From NCBI RefSeq assembly GCF_002379365.1, contig NZ_JQIU01000008.1, positions 2,558,205-2,601,145 on the forward strand: DNA of 42,941 nt, given 5' to 3'. A program made the position numbers and the translations under genes. Of this stretch, positions 33,450 to 42,286 are shown piece by piece; positions within the stretch are counted from its first letter, which is position 1, and the number at the start of each line of letters is the position of its first letter. The notes beneath the pieces were generated by a model that did not search any database, was not told where the DNA came from, and saw only the letters and a program-made list of their open reading frames with translations. Origin of the DNA: Brachyspira sp. G79. GTDB lineage: Bacteria > Spirochaetota > Brachyspiria > Brachyspirales > Brachyspiraceae.

Positions 33450-35345
33450 CTAATTTGATAAATAATTATTACTTCTTTTTTCTTTTTTCTTTTTTGTAGT
33501 TATTTTTGTTTCCTCTTCTTCTATAATATCATTTGATGATTTATCTAATTTTGATGTTATAAACTGCTGAGCTACCCCGAATACGTTTTGTGCTGTCCAA
33601 TATAGAGCAAGTCCGCTTGCAAAGTTATAGAACATAAGAAGCATCATAAGCGGGAAAATAGTAGTCATCATCTTCATTTGAGCTGCTGCAGAAGAAGAGC
33701 CGCCTGCTGAAGAAGAAGGCTGAAGTTTCATACTTAAATAACTTGTAATTGCCATCAATATAGGGAATAAATTAAAATTAAATCCTCCTAATATAGGCAA
33801 ACTTGCTGGAAACACAAATAATTTATCTGGCGATGAAAGGTCTGTTATCCATAAAAAAGGTGTATTTCTAAGCTCTACCATAGACTGCATAAGGTAGAAA
33901 AACGCTATCAAAAGCGGAAATGGAAGAAGCATAGGAAGACAGCCGCCTAAAGGATTAATCTTCTCTTTTTTATATATCGCCATTATTTCTGCATTCAATC
34001 TTTCAGGATTATCTTTATACTGCTCTCTTATACGCTCTATTTTAGGATTTACTAACTGCATTCTTTTCATAGATTTATAAGAAGCATTATTTAATGGGAA
34101 AGTAACTATCTTAAACAAGAGTGTAAATAATAGTATAGCCCAAGCATAGTTTTTAGTTATATTATACAAACCATTAAGCATAATATCCAATATATATGTT
34201 AAAGGTCTTAAATTAATACCCAAGAAAGATTCCTGAAATATTGATTCATAAGATTCTTCTACATAATATTTAGAAAATAGTCTTCTAACTTTAGGTCCCA
34301 TAAATACTGAATATGTATCAGTTATAGAAGAACCGCTTTTAATGCTATGTTTAGAAACCAAATTTGCTAAATGGAAATCATTTCTATATTCATTAGTTGA
34401 AGGTTTTGAAAAAGTCATAGTTTCAAAAACTGTATTATCTGGCTGAGCTGATGAAGAAATTATAGCAAAATATCTGTTATTTAAAGCTGCCCATTTATCC
34501 TGACCTTCATATACACTATATCTCATCTGATTAGTTTTTATTCCTCTTGAAGAAGAACCGAATAATCTTGAAAATATATTATCTTTTACTATATCACCTG
34601 TTAATAATATTTTTGATTTACCGCTTCCCTTTATTAAATATTGTGCTCTTGTAGCATCTTCTCTTACAGAATTTTTATCTGTTCTGTAAGGTCCTATTCC
34701 AGTAGCCAAAAAATAAGAATAAAAAAGCGATAAATCTTTTTCTCCTATATTTTCTATAGTTACAGAGTTTTTTAACTGATAAGGGTCTTCGCCAAAACTG
34801 AAAGTCTTTGTAATTCTTACTGGAACATTATCTATAAGAGCTAGAGCACTGTAGCTTACCAAACCATCATTTTCATTCGAAATTAATTGATAATTTAAAT
34901 TTTCAGGCATTGCAATGGAATTAGAAAGATTCTGAAAAGTTACAGTAAAAGGATAAATACCTTCATAAACCTGCTCTACCATATCAATAATTTCATTAGT
35001 AGCATCTCTGCCCAAATCCTGAGGATAATAATTTTTTAATTTATAAGAAAATAAAGAGCCATTTTTAAAAGAGGCTATAACATATTCATTTTCTAATATT
35101 TTTTCATTATTTAAAGGTAATGCATTAGTATCTTCTATTTTTGCAAAATTTTGCATTTGGGCAGTATCTAATAAATAATTTACAGTGTTATTATTATTTT
35201 CTATAATGTTGGAAACAGCCGCTGAGTTAGTACTAGTATTTGAACTATAAACAGGTTTCATTACTTTAGACTGATAGAACATATATATGAATAATATTAT
35301 AGCTGTAAGGGCGAATGCTATAACCATTCTTTTATTATTGCTCAT
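33450..35345 (-). CDS. yidC: Membrane protein insertase YidC
   Basis: The 631-residue protein inserts and folds inner-membrane proteins, alone or with Sec. The first helix (about 6-24) is followed by a large periplasmic beta domain (to about 365), then the conserved insertase core with five helices (about 385-605): ITKNYAWAILLFTLLFKIVTFPL, NPLGGCLPMLLPFPLLIAFFYL and ALYWTAQN. The C-terminus is basic (KKKKEKRSNNYLSN). Length and layout match didermic bacterial YidC. The Ser/Ala-rich patch near 545 (SSSAGGSSSAAA) is a flexible loop. AAGGAGC precedes the ATG. Confidence 0.96.
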   Translation of the reverse strand: MSNNKRMVIAFALTAIILFIYMFYQSKVMKPVYSSNTSTNSAAVSNIIENNNNTVNYLLDTAQMQNFAKIEDTNALPLNNEKILENEYVIASFKNGSLFSYKLKNYYPQDLGRDATNEIIDMVEQVYEGIYPFTVTFQNLSNSIAMPENLNYQLISNENDGLVSYSALALIDNVPVRITKTFSFGEDPYQLKNSVTIENIGEKDLSLFYSYFLATGIGPYRTDKNSVREDATRAQYLIKGSGKSKILLTGDIVKDNIFSRLFGSSSRGIKTNQMRYSVYEGQDKWAALNNRYFAIISSSAQPDNTVFETMTFSKPSTNEYRNDFHLANLVSKHSIKSGSSITDTYSVFMGPKVRRLFSKYYVEESYESIFQESFLGINLRPLTYILDIMLNGLYNITKNYAWAILLFTLLFKIVTFPLNNASYKSMKRMQLVNPKIERIREQYKDNPERLNAEIMAIYKKEKINPLGGCLPMLLPFPLLIAFFYLMQSMVELRNTPFLWITDLSSPDKLFVFPASLPILGGFNFNLFPILMAITSYLSMKLQPSSSAGGSSSAAAQMKMMTTIFPLMMLLMFYNFASGLALYWTAQNVFGVAQQFITSKLDKSSNDIIEEEETKITTKKKKEKRSNNYLSN

Positions 35346-35435
35346 AAAATATTAAAGCTCCTTAAATCAATTATATACAACAAATGAGAATTTATTTAAG
35401 CAATTAAAAAAGGAAGATGGTCTTTGCAAAAAAGA

Positions 35436-35645
35436 TTATGGTACAGGATCATATATTTTTTTTGCTAGAGGATTACATCTTAGTACTCTGGCAATTGCGA
35501 GGAAACTGCCTTTTATAGCCCCATATTTAATAACAGCCTGTTTAGCATACTCTGAACATGAAGGTATATATCTGCATGAAGGCTTCAAATAAGGGGAGAC
35601 AGCCTTTTGATAGAAAAAAATTAAAAGTAAAAGAATATGTTTCAT
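35436..35645 (-). CDS. yidD: Membrane protein insertion efficiency factor YidD
   Basis: The 69-residue protein has the YidD pattern: a hydrophobic start (LLLLIFFYQKAVSPYLKPSCR), the CRYIPSCSEYA motif, and RVLRCNPLA near the end. It is thought to help YidC at the membrane. It starts 3 bp after the rnpA stop, and its ribosome site (AGAAGG) lies inside rnpA, so the two are coupled. Length is at the short end of the family (about 70-85). Confidence 0.93.
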   Translation of the reverse strand: MKHILLLLIFFYQKAVSPYLKPSCRYIPSCSEYAKQAVIKYGAIKGSFLAIARVLRCNPLAKKIYDPVP

Positions 35646-35648
35646 AAT

Positions 35649-35996
35649 TTATAAAACCTTCTGAAATAACTTTATCAAATTTTTTTTGCAATCGTTAAAA
35701 GAAGGGGAATAACAACTATCAAATTTATTAATAATAATAAAATAATCATAGCCGGCAGGGATTTGGTCTTTTTGGCTTCTAAATATTTCTCTCACAATTC
35801 TTTTTACCCTATTTCTGCCGACGGAATTAGTTTTATTTTTTTTGATAGCCACAGCAAACCTGCAATATAAGCGATTATTCTTTAATAAAAGAACAGTATA
35901 GTTGGAATTACTTATTCTTTTCACACTACTATTCTTATTAAAGAATGCAGATATATCATTTCTATGTTTTAACCGCTCTTTACTATATAACTTCAA
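35649..35996 (-). CDS. rnpA: Ribonuclease P protein component, TTG start
   Basis: The 115-residue protein binds the RNase P RNA for tRNA 5' maturation. It has the RNR motif in SVGRNRVKRIVREIFR, the opening KERLKHRNDISAFF, and AVAIKKNKTNSVGRNR. The start is a TTG with AGGGA seven bases upstream; no ATG fits. It lies between rpmH (60-bp gap) and yidD, in the standard order. Confidence 0.94.
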   Translation of the reverse strand: MKLYSKERLKHRNDISAFFNKNSSVKRISNSNYTVLLLKNNRLYCRFAVAIKKNKTNSVGRNRVKRIVREIFRSQKDQIPAGYDYFIIINKFDSCYSPSFNDCKKNLIKLFQKVL

Positions 35997-36056
35997 CTAA
36001 TATTCCCTATCACAGTTTTCCATAAGTACTGTTTTTAATAATTGCTTATAAAAGCA

Positions 36057-36200
36057 TTATTCGTCTGCAGCAGTTAAGCGGTATCTGCCTTTTCTTCTTC
36101 TGCGTTTTAATACATCGCGTCCATGTTTTGTTGCCATACGTTTAAAAAAGCCAAATTTTCTAGCACGACGCAGTTTACTTGGCTGGTAGGTTCGTTTCAT
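36057..36200 (-). CDS. rpmH: Ribosomal protein L34
   Basis: This short gene encodes 47 residues beginning [20 protein letters not shown] and continuing [19 protein letters not shown], then YRLTAADE. This is L34 of the large subunit, recognised over its whole length. AAGGAGA lies eight bases before the ATG. It heads the operon and a good promoter lies upstream. No dnaA gene or origin signature is beside it, unlike in many bacteria. Confidence 0.98.
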   Translation of the reverse strand: MKRTYQPSKLRRARKFGFFKRMATKHGRDVLKRRRRKGRYRLTAADE

Positions 36201-36273
36201 TTATTTTTCTCCTTAAAAAGATTATATTTCTTAATTAGATTTTTATCAAAAAATTATACAAATGTACCGAAGT

Positions 36274-36302
36274 ATTCTACTATATAAAAAACATTTTGTC
36301 AA
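36274..36302 (-). promoter_or_regulatory. Promoter of rpmH operon
   Basis: TTGACA (36297-36302), a 17-bp spacer and TAGAAT (36274-36279) lead to a start near 36267 and a leader of about 67 bases. Confidence 0.85.
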
Positions 36303-36340
36303 GTACATAATATATAATCAAAAAATAACAAAATCATAAT

Positions 36341-36369
36341 TTTACATAAAAATTAAAATTTGATATAAT
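36341..36369 (+). promoter_or_regulatory. Promoter of the anti-sigma-like gene
   Basis: TTTACA (36341-36346), a 17-bp spacer and TATAAT (36364-36369). It diverges from the rpmH promoter. The leader is only about 20 bases and has no clear ribosome site. Confidence 0.75.
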
Positions 36370-36394
36370 ATTGTTATGATGATATAATCATAAA

Positions 36395-36877
36395 ATGAAA
36401 AAGTATATTCTCGAAAACAAACTAGAAGATATTACTCCGTTAATAGAAGAAATATGTTTAGAGGTGAAAAAATATATAGGAAATAATGAATTGGATCTAT
36501 TCGCCTCAGCATTATACGAAGTAATTATGAATGCTATTGAGCATGGAAACCTACATATACTTTATGAAACTAAAAAAGAATGGCTTAAAAAAAATATTTA
36601 CAATAAAAAATTAAAAGAACTTTTGAAAACAGATAAAGCAAAAAACACACATGTTGAAATAGTATTAAAAATTGAAGATGACAATATTTATATCAATGTG
36701 AAAGATCAGGGACTTGGATTTAAGCCTAAACAAGAAGCAAAAAAAATCAATAATGACGGATTTGCACGCGAAAGCGGAAGAGGAATGATGATGATTAAAT
36801 CGTATTTCGATGAAGTAAAATTCAATAAAAAAGGTAACTCCATCACTCTAATAAAATTTATTTCAAAAGAACAATAA
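36395..36877 (+). CDS. Anti-sigma-factor-like histidine-kinase-type ATPase (RsbW family)
   Basis: The 160-residue soluble protein has a single GHKL ATPase domain: N box in YEVIMNAIEHGN, G1 in VKDQGLGF and G2 in SGRGMMMIKSYFD. RsbW/SpoIIAB-type proteins with this layout bind sigma factors or anti-sigma antagonists and phosphorylate the latter. An insert (about 60-90) of Lys-rich sequence separates the N box from the rest. The partner sigma factor and antagonist are not in the window. It precedes the Nudix-kinase fusion by 43 bp on the same strand. Confidence 0.85.
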   Translation: MKKYILENKLEDITPLIEEICLEVKKYIGNNELDLFASALYEVIMNAIEHGNLHILYETKKEWLKKNIYNKKLKELLKTDKAKNTHVEIVLKIEDDNIYINVKDQGLGFKPKQEAKKINNDGFARESGRGMMMIKSYFDEVKFNKKGNSITLIKFISKEQ

Positions 36878-36920
36878 AAAAATAATTTTTAATAATTTTA
36901 ATAAAAAAGAGTTTTTACTT

Positions 36921-38479
36921 ATGGATAGTAATAATAATAACAAAAAGTTAAAAAAGTTAAAGATACAAAATTCTTTAAAAAATCTCCTCCAATTCAATTA
37001 GATACAGGATTTGTTAATTTAGAGAGATTTATTGCTATTAATGAATATAATGACGGATCTTTTTCCAAAGAATATAACTGCGATATAATAAACAGAAAAG
37101 GAAGAGATGCTGTTATTATAGTACCATACTCCTATATAGATAATCAAGTACATGTACTTATGATAAATACTTTCAGACCTGTTGTCTATTACAGAGAAAA
37201 AGTTATGACTGGTAAAAATCCTGAAGATATTGATGAGCATATAATGAACTTTTTGGAGTTTCCTGCAGGAATGCTTGAAGAAGATGAAATGAATGATAAA
37301 AATCCTAATCAAGGAATAAAAAAATGTGCACAAAGAGAGCTTGAAGAAGAAACAGGATATTATGTGCAATTAAAAAGCATAAATGTATTAGGTCATAGAT
37401 ATTATAGCTCATCTGGTATTATTACTGAAAGAATAAATATTGCTACCTGCGATATTACAGGTATTACTCCCAAAAAAGAAATAAAAACTGACGGTTCTGT
37501 TATGGAAGAGAGTATAGAAACTTTTTTTGTACCTTTTGATAAAGCTATGAGATGGTGTAAGGAAGGAGTTATAAAAAATGCAGGCACAGAAATAGGACTT
37601 CATAGACTTTATTTTTCAATAATGTATGAACATCAAAAAAATCATAATCTAATACTTCAAAAAAGGCTTCATACTCTTCTAAATGAAATTAGTTCGCTTA
37701 AAAAAAGTGCTGAACACTACAACAGACTTATAAGAGAGTTTAAAGCTACTGTTTCGCATGAATTAAGACACCCTTTTACTGAAATTATGGGGTATATTAA
37801 TTTACTTAAAAAAAATAATATGCCTGAAGAAAAAAGAGAGGAGTTTTTTAATATAGTTTCAAGAAGTATTAAAAAACTTTATGATACTAATAATAATCTT
37901 ATACAAATAGCTTTAAAAGATGATGAGGCTTCTAAATATGTATCTGAGTTTGATGTAGAAGAAGAGCTTAACATCATAATAGACGGATACAAATTTATTT
38001 ATCCTAAAGATATAAAAATAGAAATGAATATAGAAAAAAACTGCCGTATATTAATAGGATACCATGAAAGATTCAGACTTATTATGGAAGGAATTATATC
38101 AAATGCTTTCAAATTCACAAAATCTGGAACTATATCCATAAATATAAGAACATTAGATACTATAGAAAAAAAAGAGCTTGATTTTTCTCCAGACTTATTT
38201 AATTATCACACTATGAAAAATATAATACCTAATGAAATAGAAATAACTGTTAAAGATACTGGAAAGGGAATTAAACCTAGTAAATTAAAAAAGATATTTA
38301 TACCTTTCTATCAGGCTGATTCAAGATTTGAAAGAGAATATGGAGGAATGGGCATAGGATTATCTGTTGTAAAAGATTTGCTTGACACTATGCAAGGTAC
38401 TATTACTATAGACAGTTCAGAAGGTGCTGGAACTATAGTAAAATTAAGAATACCTTTTGGTATACCAAGCAAAAATTAA
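36921..38479 (+). CDS. Nudix-histidine kinase fusion, needs a -1 frameshift
   Basis: The N-terminal part is a Nudix domain of ADP-ribose pyrophosphatase type, encoded from about 37020 to 37600: VLMINTFRPVVYYREK, EFPAGMLEEDE, RELEEETGYYV, with 8 extra residues inside the box. The C-terminal part is a soluble histidine kinase: a coiled segment, H box SHELRHPFTEIMGYI, N box GIISNAFKFTKSG, G1 VKDTGKGI, G2 GGMGIGLSVVKDLL. No membrane helix is seen. The open frame before ATG 37160 goes on to a stop at 36938 with no start, and omits part of the Nudix domain if begun at 37160. ATG 36921 opens MDSNNNNKKLKK in another frame; a -1 shift at A_AAA_AAG joins them, giving about 519 residues. Slippage or a missed A in sequencing are both possible. 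Confidence 0.75.
36950..36956 (+). other. Candidate -1 slippery heptamer (A_AAA_AAG)
   Basis: In the frame of ATG 36921 the codons read TTA AAA AAG TTA, so the heptamer is exactly the A_AAA_AAG of the E. coli dnaX type. Slipping back one base leads directly into the long Nudix-kinase frame. Ribosome-stimulating structure downstream is not obvious. Confidence 0.5.
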
Positions 38480-38593
38480 TATAATCTCAAAATAAATATT
38501 AAATATATAATTTTACTCTCATAATTTTTACTAAAAATTTGTAAAATATTAAAATGATTATTTCAAAACTAATAAAAATAATAATGCATAAAA

Positions 38594-39306
38594 TTACAAT
38601 TTTAATACTTCCTCTACACTAAGACTAGTATTTTCACTAATGAGCTTTATATCTATACCAGAATTTTTTAAACTCCTAGCTATAGCAAGCTGTTCTTCTC
38701 CTCTGCCTTCTTGTAAACCTTTCTCTATAACTTCCTGTAAGCCTTCTTCACGTTCTCTTTTAAGCATTAAAGTCTGCCATATAAATCTAGCATTATAGAC
38801 TTCCATTTCATCCTAAATAGATATAAAATGTTCGTATTTATTAATTACTTTAGGCATGATATTATTAACCTCTTTAATTTATCTTTAATTTTATCCAAAT
38901 ACTTAGCCGTGAAAAACTCTATCCAAGATAGTATTTTATTTCTTTTTATATCTTTTATGTTTGTATTATATAATATTTTCATAAACCTTGTAACTTCTAC
39001 TATGTACATTTGAACCATATCCAAAACAACTTCTGGATTTTCAGTATCTATCAGCCTAAAACATCTATGAGGTTTTCCTATGTCATTAAAATCCATATTG
39101 AAGTTTACAAAGTTGATACTTATAACTTCACTTATTATATCATAAGGCTCTTTTTATACCACTTCATTTACTATGTTCTTATAGATATATAATAGTATAT
39201 TCTCTTTAAAAAAATATATATTTCCTGATAACTGTATTTATATAATTATTTTTCTGTTATCATTGTTACCTACAGAACCTAAAAGATAGCGTACAAAATA
39301 ATCGTT
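38594..39306 (-). pseudogene. Decayed Rpn-family (PD-(D/E)XK) nuclease/transposase
   Basis: The minus strand reads, in one frame from 39306, NDYFVRYLLGSVGNNDN, a stop, IQLSGNIYFFKEN, NIVNEVV, a stop, KEPYDIISEVISINFVNF, then GKPHRCFRLIDTENPEVV and so on to 38845. A frameshift leads to the C-terminal EREEGLQEVIEKGLQEGRGEE and SGIDIKLISENTSLSVEEVLKL (38594-38806). These are the characteristic parts of Rpn proteins in order. About 50 residues between NDN and IQ, which should hold catalytic residues, are missing. So the gene is broken by a deletion, two stops and a shift, and is inactive. Confidence 0.85.
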
Positions 39307-39327
39307 TTAACTGCTTTTCAAAGATTA

Positions 39328-39651
39328 TTGAAGGCGGTACGAGTTTCAAAAATTTCTCTTATCGACAATATAAAAAATCTAGTATGTGTTAATCGCATAC
39401 TAGATTTAAAACAAAATCAATTTCTCAAAATATCGAAAATCATAAATAAAAAGTTTGGTTACAGCTTTTATAATAAAAAACAGAGTCTATTTTATCTATT
39501 AGCATTCCTGCTAAAAAATATCAAAAATAAATGCAGTAGAAATTTATACTTTTCAAAATCTTCAGCATCGTTCTTTGATGTAATAATTTTTGTTACTGCA
39601 GAAGGAGGTATATTTTTAAAAAATATAGTTATGGGGAGAAGTTCAAAATGA
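39328..39651 (+). other. Weak 107-residue open frame before the prophage genes
   Basis: An open frame from a TTG (39328) reaches 39651, but it has no ribosome site or recognisable domain and includes the hairpin at 39375. Near its end AAGGAGGT (39602-39609) precedes no good start. It may be a remnant or simply leader sequence of the next gene. Confidence 0.3.
39375..39407 (-). terminator. 12-bp hairpin at the prophage boundary
   Basis: AAATCTAGTATG (39375-39386) pairs perfectly with CATACTAGATTT (39396-39407) around a 9-nt loop. On the minus strand a T-run follows, so it fits a terminator in that direction, yet no minus-strand gene lies upstream. Inverted arms of this size around a short core also resemble tyrosine recombinase sites. 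Confidence 0.5.
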
Positions 39652-40016
39652 TAGTTAATGAAAAAGGAGTTAAAGCATTTTTCAAAAATATTATAAAAAA
39701 AATATTTAATAAAAAAGATTTATCAAACTTTAATGAAGAGCAGATATCTGATAACAACATCAGAAGAAAACTTTATGAGTATATTTATAAAGTGAGCTTT
39801 GGAAATAATAAATTAATAGGATTAAGATATGAGATTCTATATGCAGAATATGCAAGAATAAAAAAGATTAATCTTAAAAAATTGGCAAAAAACAGAAAAA
39901 TAAAAACTATAGAAATGGCTATGGAGCTTGATAAAAATAACAATACAAATCATCTTGATAATTTATATAAACTAGCAAAAAAATTATTTACAGAGGCGGA
40001 AGAGAATGCAGACTGA
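39648..40016 (+). CDS. Prophage-like protein of unknown function
   Basis: The 122-residue basic, helical protein starts at an ATG with GGGGAG nine bases before. It contains FFKNIIKKIFNKKDLSNF and LYEYIYKVSFGNNKLIGLRYEILYAEYARIKK, and ends EENAD. I do not recognise it. It overlaps the next gene by 11 bases, so it is part of the same unit. Its position before a replication-initiator-like gene suggests an early phage or plasmid gene. Confidence 0.65.
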   Translation: MIVNEKGVKAFFKNIIKKIFNKKDLSNFNEEQISDNNIRRKLYEYIYKVSFGNNKLIGLRYEILYAEYARIKKINLKKLAKNRKIKTIEMAMELDKNNNTNHLDNLYKLAKKLFTEAEENAD

Positions 40017-40944
40017 AAGAGAAATAAAAAGTGAATATTTAATAGCAACGTATGGCGATGCCATGCTTGACAGAGGCTTTACATCAATACCGAATACATT
40101 AATTTATTATCGAAAAAGACTAGGACTTACAGCAAGCGAGTTTGAGTTTATAATCGCTGTAATGAGTTTAAGCTGGAAGAAAGATAAAGAAATAAGGGAC
40201 AAAGAAATAAATCCAAAAGAAAAAAATTATTATAGACAAAGACAGAGCTTGTATGCAAAAGGCTATTTAACTTTTTCAAGCAGAAATGTTTACATAGGCG
40301 ATAGATTTGCAGGAACAGGAACAGTATATAATTTCTCTGGATTAAAAAAAGCTATAGAGATGCTAGTAGAAGAAGACAGAGCAATACGAAACATGGATGC
40401 ACCTGTAGAGCAGAAATACGATGAGCCTAGTTTGTTTAATGATGATGTAAGCACTGAACCTCTGCAGCCTCCGAAATTAATCAAAGAGGAAAAAGAAAAA
40501 AGCGAAGAAGAAAAAACTCCTGAGGAAAAAGAAGAGGATAAAAAAGAGGAAGAGTTTTTAGAAAAATATAATGAGCTTCATAAAGAATTAATAGGCGTTA
40601 AAATCAATCATAAATATCATAAAATATATACTAGCTTTTTAATTGATATATTCAAAAAACGTGTGCATGATAATTTTGATGAAGCGTTGTCTATAGTAAA
40701 GTTTAATTTCTTAAAATTACCATTAAACAAAAGATACTCATTAAAACTTCAAGACTTATTAAGAATGGCTTTATGTCAAAAAAATGAAAGTCATCAAAAT
40801 AATACCAACAAAGAAAATAAAACCGACAGCAATAAAAAATATGCAATCCCTCGAGGGCTTGATAAATTAGACTTCTTATTAAATGAATTAGAAAAAGGAG
40901 GAAACATAAATGAAGCGTATGCTAAAATTGCAAATTGCGGATAG
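40006..40944 (+). CDS. Replication-initiator-like protein with winged-helix start
   Basis: The 312-residue protein opens with a likely winged helix: FTSIPNTLIYYRKRLGLTASEFEFIIAVMSLSWKK and RQRQSLYAKGYLTFSSRN. A Glu/Lys-rich acidic linker (about 155-190) leads to a C-terminal helical part (EEFLEKYNELHKELIG, then YHKIYTSFLIDIFKKRV). This layout matches phage replisome-organiser or DnaD-like proteins, always followed by a DnaC-like loader, as here. It overlaps the loader gene by 35 bp. Function is inferred from layout and neighbour. Confidence 0.7.
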   Translation: MQTEREIKSEYLIATYGDAMLDRGFTSIPNTLIYYRKRLGLTASEFEFIIAVMSLSWKKDKEIRDKEINPKEKNYYRQRQSLYAKGYLTFSSRNVYIGDRFAGTGTVYNFSGLKKAIEMLVEEDRAIRNMDAPVEQKYDEPSLFNDDVSTEPLQPPKLIKEEKEKSEEEKTPEEKEEDKKEEEFLEKYNELHKELIGVKINHKYHKIYTSFLIDIFKKRVHDNFDEALSIVKFNFLKLPLNKRYSLKLQDLLRMALCQKNESHQNNTNKENKTDSNKKYAIPRGLDKLDFLLNELEKGGNINEAYAKIANCG

Positions 40945-41755
40945 CAGTTATTGCCTTCTTAGCTATAAAAAACATTTGGAAGAATTGAAAAAAACGGCAA
41001 GAGAAGGCAAAGACCCTCACTGCACAAAATGCGATGAGTTTGGATTTGTAAAAGGTTCTAAAAGTATAGTTCCTATTGTTTGCTATTGTGTGAGTGATGA
41101 AAAAAGCAAGATAGAAAAAAAAATAGAGGATTTGGAAATAATAATAAAAAGATATAATACGGTATTTAATAAATTAGACAATGATATGACATTAAATATT
41201 TTTGCAGAAAAGTTTAATAATCAAAAGTTAGTAAGCAGTATAAAAAAATATTTAGAATTAGGAAGTATGAACTCACTTTATATTGAAGGAGAAAGCGGAA
41301 CTGGTAAAACTACAATGCTAAAAATGTTATGGCAGATATATGCTATTAATAATATTAAAGCATTGTATATGAAAGCATCTAGTTTTGAAGATATGCATAA
41401 AAACTTATTTAATAAAAATGCACAGGATAGAGATTTGAAATCAAGTATAGATGCCAAAATAGATAATATAAAATTTGCAGATATTATTATGATAGACGAC
41501 ATTGACAGCGTAGGTTTTCATTATGCAGCCGAAGGCTATTATAAACTATTTGATAAAATCAGAGAATTAGAAAAAACAGTGATACTAACATCAAATAAAA
41601 GCTATATAGGTTTAATGAACAGTCTAAATATTAAAACAAGAAAAGATAATATTGATGAAATCAAAGGCAGGCTTACAAGCAGATTAAAGAACTTAAATAT
41701 TATAGAATTAGAAATGCAGAAGTTTGAAATCAAATCTGATAAATTAGCATCATAG
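40910..41755 (+). CDS. DnaC-like helicase-loader ATPase
   Basis: The 281-residue AAA+ protein has a cysteine cluster (CTKCDEFGFV...CYC, about 39-63) that may bind zinc. Walker A is GESGTGKTT and Walker B is IIMIDDIDSVGFH, then TVILTSNKSY and GRLTSRLKN, with the arginine finger region at the end. It is the DnaC/IstB type that loads replicative helicase, typical of phage replication modules. GGAGG lies eight bases before the ATG, inside the previous gene. A transposase-linked IstB is unlikely as no transposase is adjacent. Confidence 0.83.
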   Translation: MKRMLKLQIADSSYCLLSYKKHLEELKKTAREGKDPHCTKCDEFGFVKGSKSIVPIVCYCVSDEKSKIEKKIEDLEIIIKRYNTVFNKLDNDMTLNIFAEKFNNQKLVSSIKKYLELGSMNSLYIEGESGTGKTTMLKMLWQIYAINNIKALYMKASSFEDMHKNLFNKNAQDRDLKSSIDAKIDNIKFADIIMIDDIDSVGFHYAAEGYYKLFDKIRELEKTVILTSNKSYIGLMNSLNIKTRKDNIDEIKGRLTSRLKNLNIIELEMQKFEIKSDKLAS

Positions 41756-41772
41756 AGGATAAGGAGGTTATT

Positions 41773-42219
41773 ATGCAGTTATGCAGAAAAATGAGAAGTA
41801 CAGAAATAGCTTTATTTTGGGATGGAAATATTACAAAAGATATAGAGCTATTTAAAAGTCTAGGATTAATAAAAATCATAGATAACTACTCAAACGGTAT
41901 ATATGAAAGAGAGCTATTTGTAAAAGTAGGAGAATATAAAGCTAAAGATGTTCATATAGATAAAGAATTGCAGGAAAAATTAGAAATAAAAGACTTTGGC
42001 TATGCAAGAGGCTGTTATAAATGGCAGAATGTACAATTATTCAATTGGATTATCTTCAGTGATATATACATTTTTAATGGAGCTATAGAAGATACGGAAA
42101 ATGCAAAAGCTAAGGTTGTAAGTCATCAGTCTTATATTGAAAATTATAGAACACAGAAAATTGATTTAAGTAAACCTCTGGATTTGTTTCATAAACTTGA
42201 GGAATCAGAATTAAATTAG
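41773..42219 (+). CDS. Prophage-like protein of unknown function
   Basis: The 148-residue product begins MQLCRKMRSTEIALFWDGNITKDIELFKSL and has GGATAAGGAGG as a strong ribosome site. It is mixed alpha/beta with no signal peptide. It follows the loader gene by 17 bp. Not recognised. Confidence 0.65.
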   Translation: MQLCRKMRSTEIALFWDGNITKDIELFKSLGLIKIIDNYSNGIYERELFVKVGEYKAKDVHIDKELQEKLEIKDFGYARGCYKWQNVQLFNWIIFSDIYIFNGAIEDTENAKAKVVSHQSYIENYRTQKIDLSKPLDLFHKLEESELN

Positions 42220-42286
42220 CTTTTATTATAAATAGTCAAAATATTATTTTGATTATTTTTATAAGATTTTATTAAAAGAGGAAAAT

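Noticed and set aside
36201-36394. Replication origin next to rpmH
   Set aside because: No DnaA boxes or dnaA gene; the gap holds two divergent promoters only.
37019-37369. 116-residue minus-strand open frame
   Set aside because: It is antisense to the Nudix coding sequence and shows no coding features.
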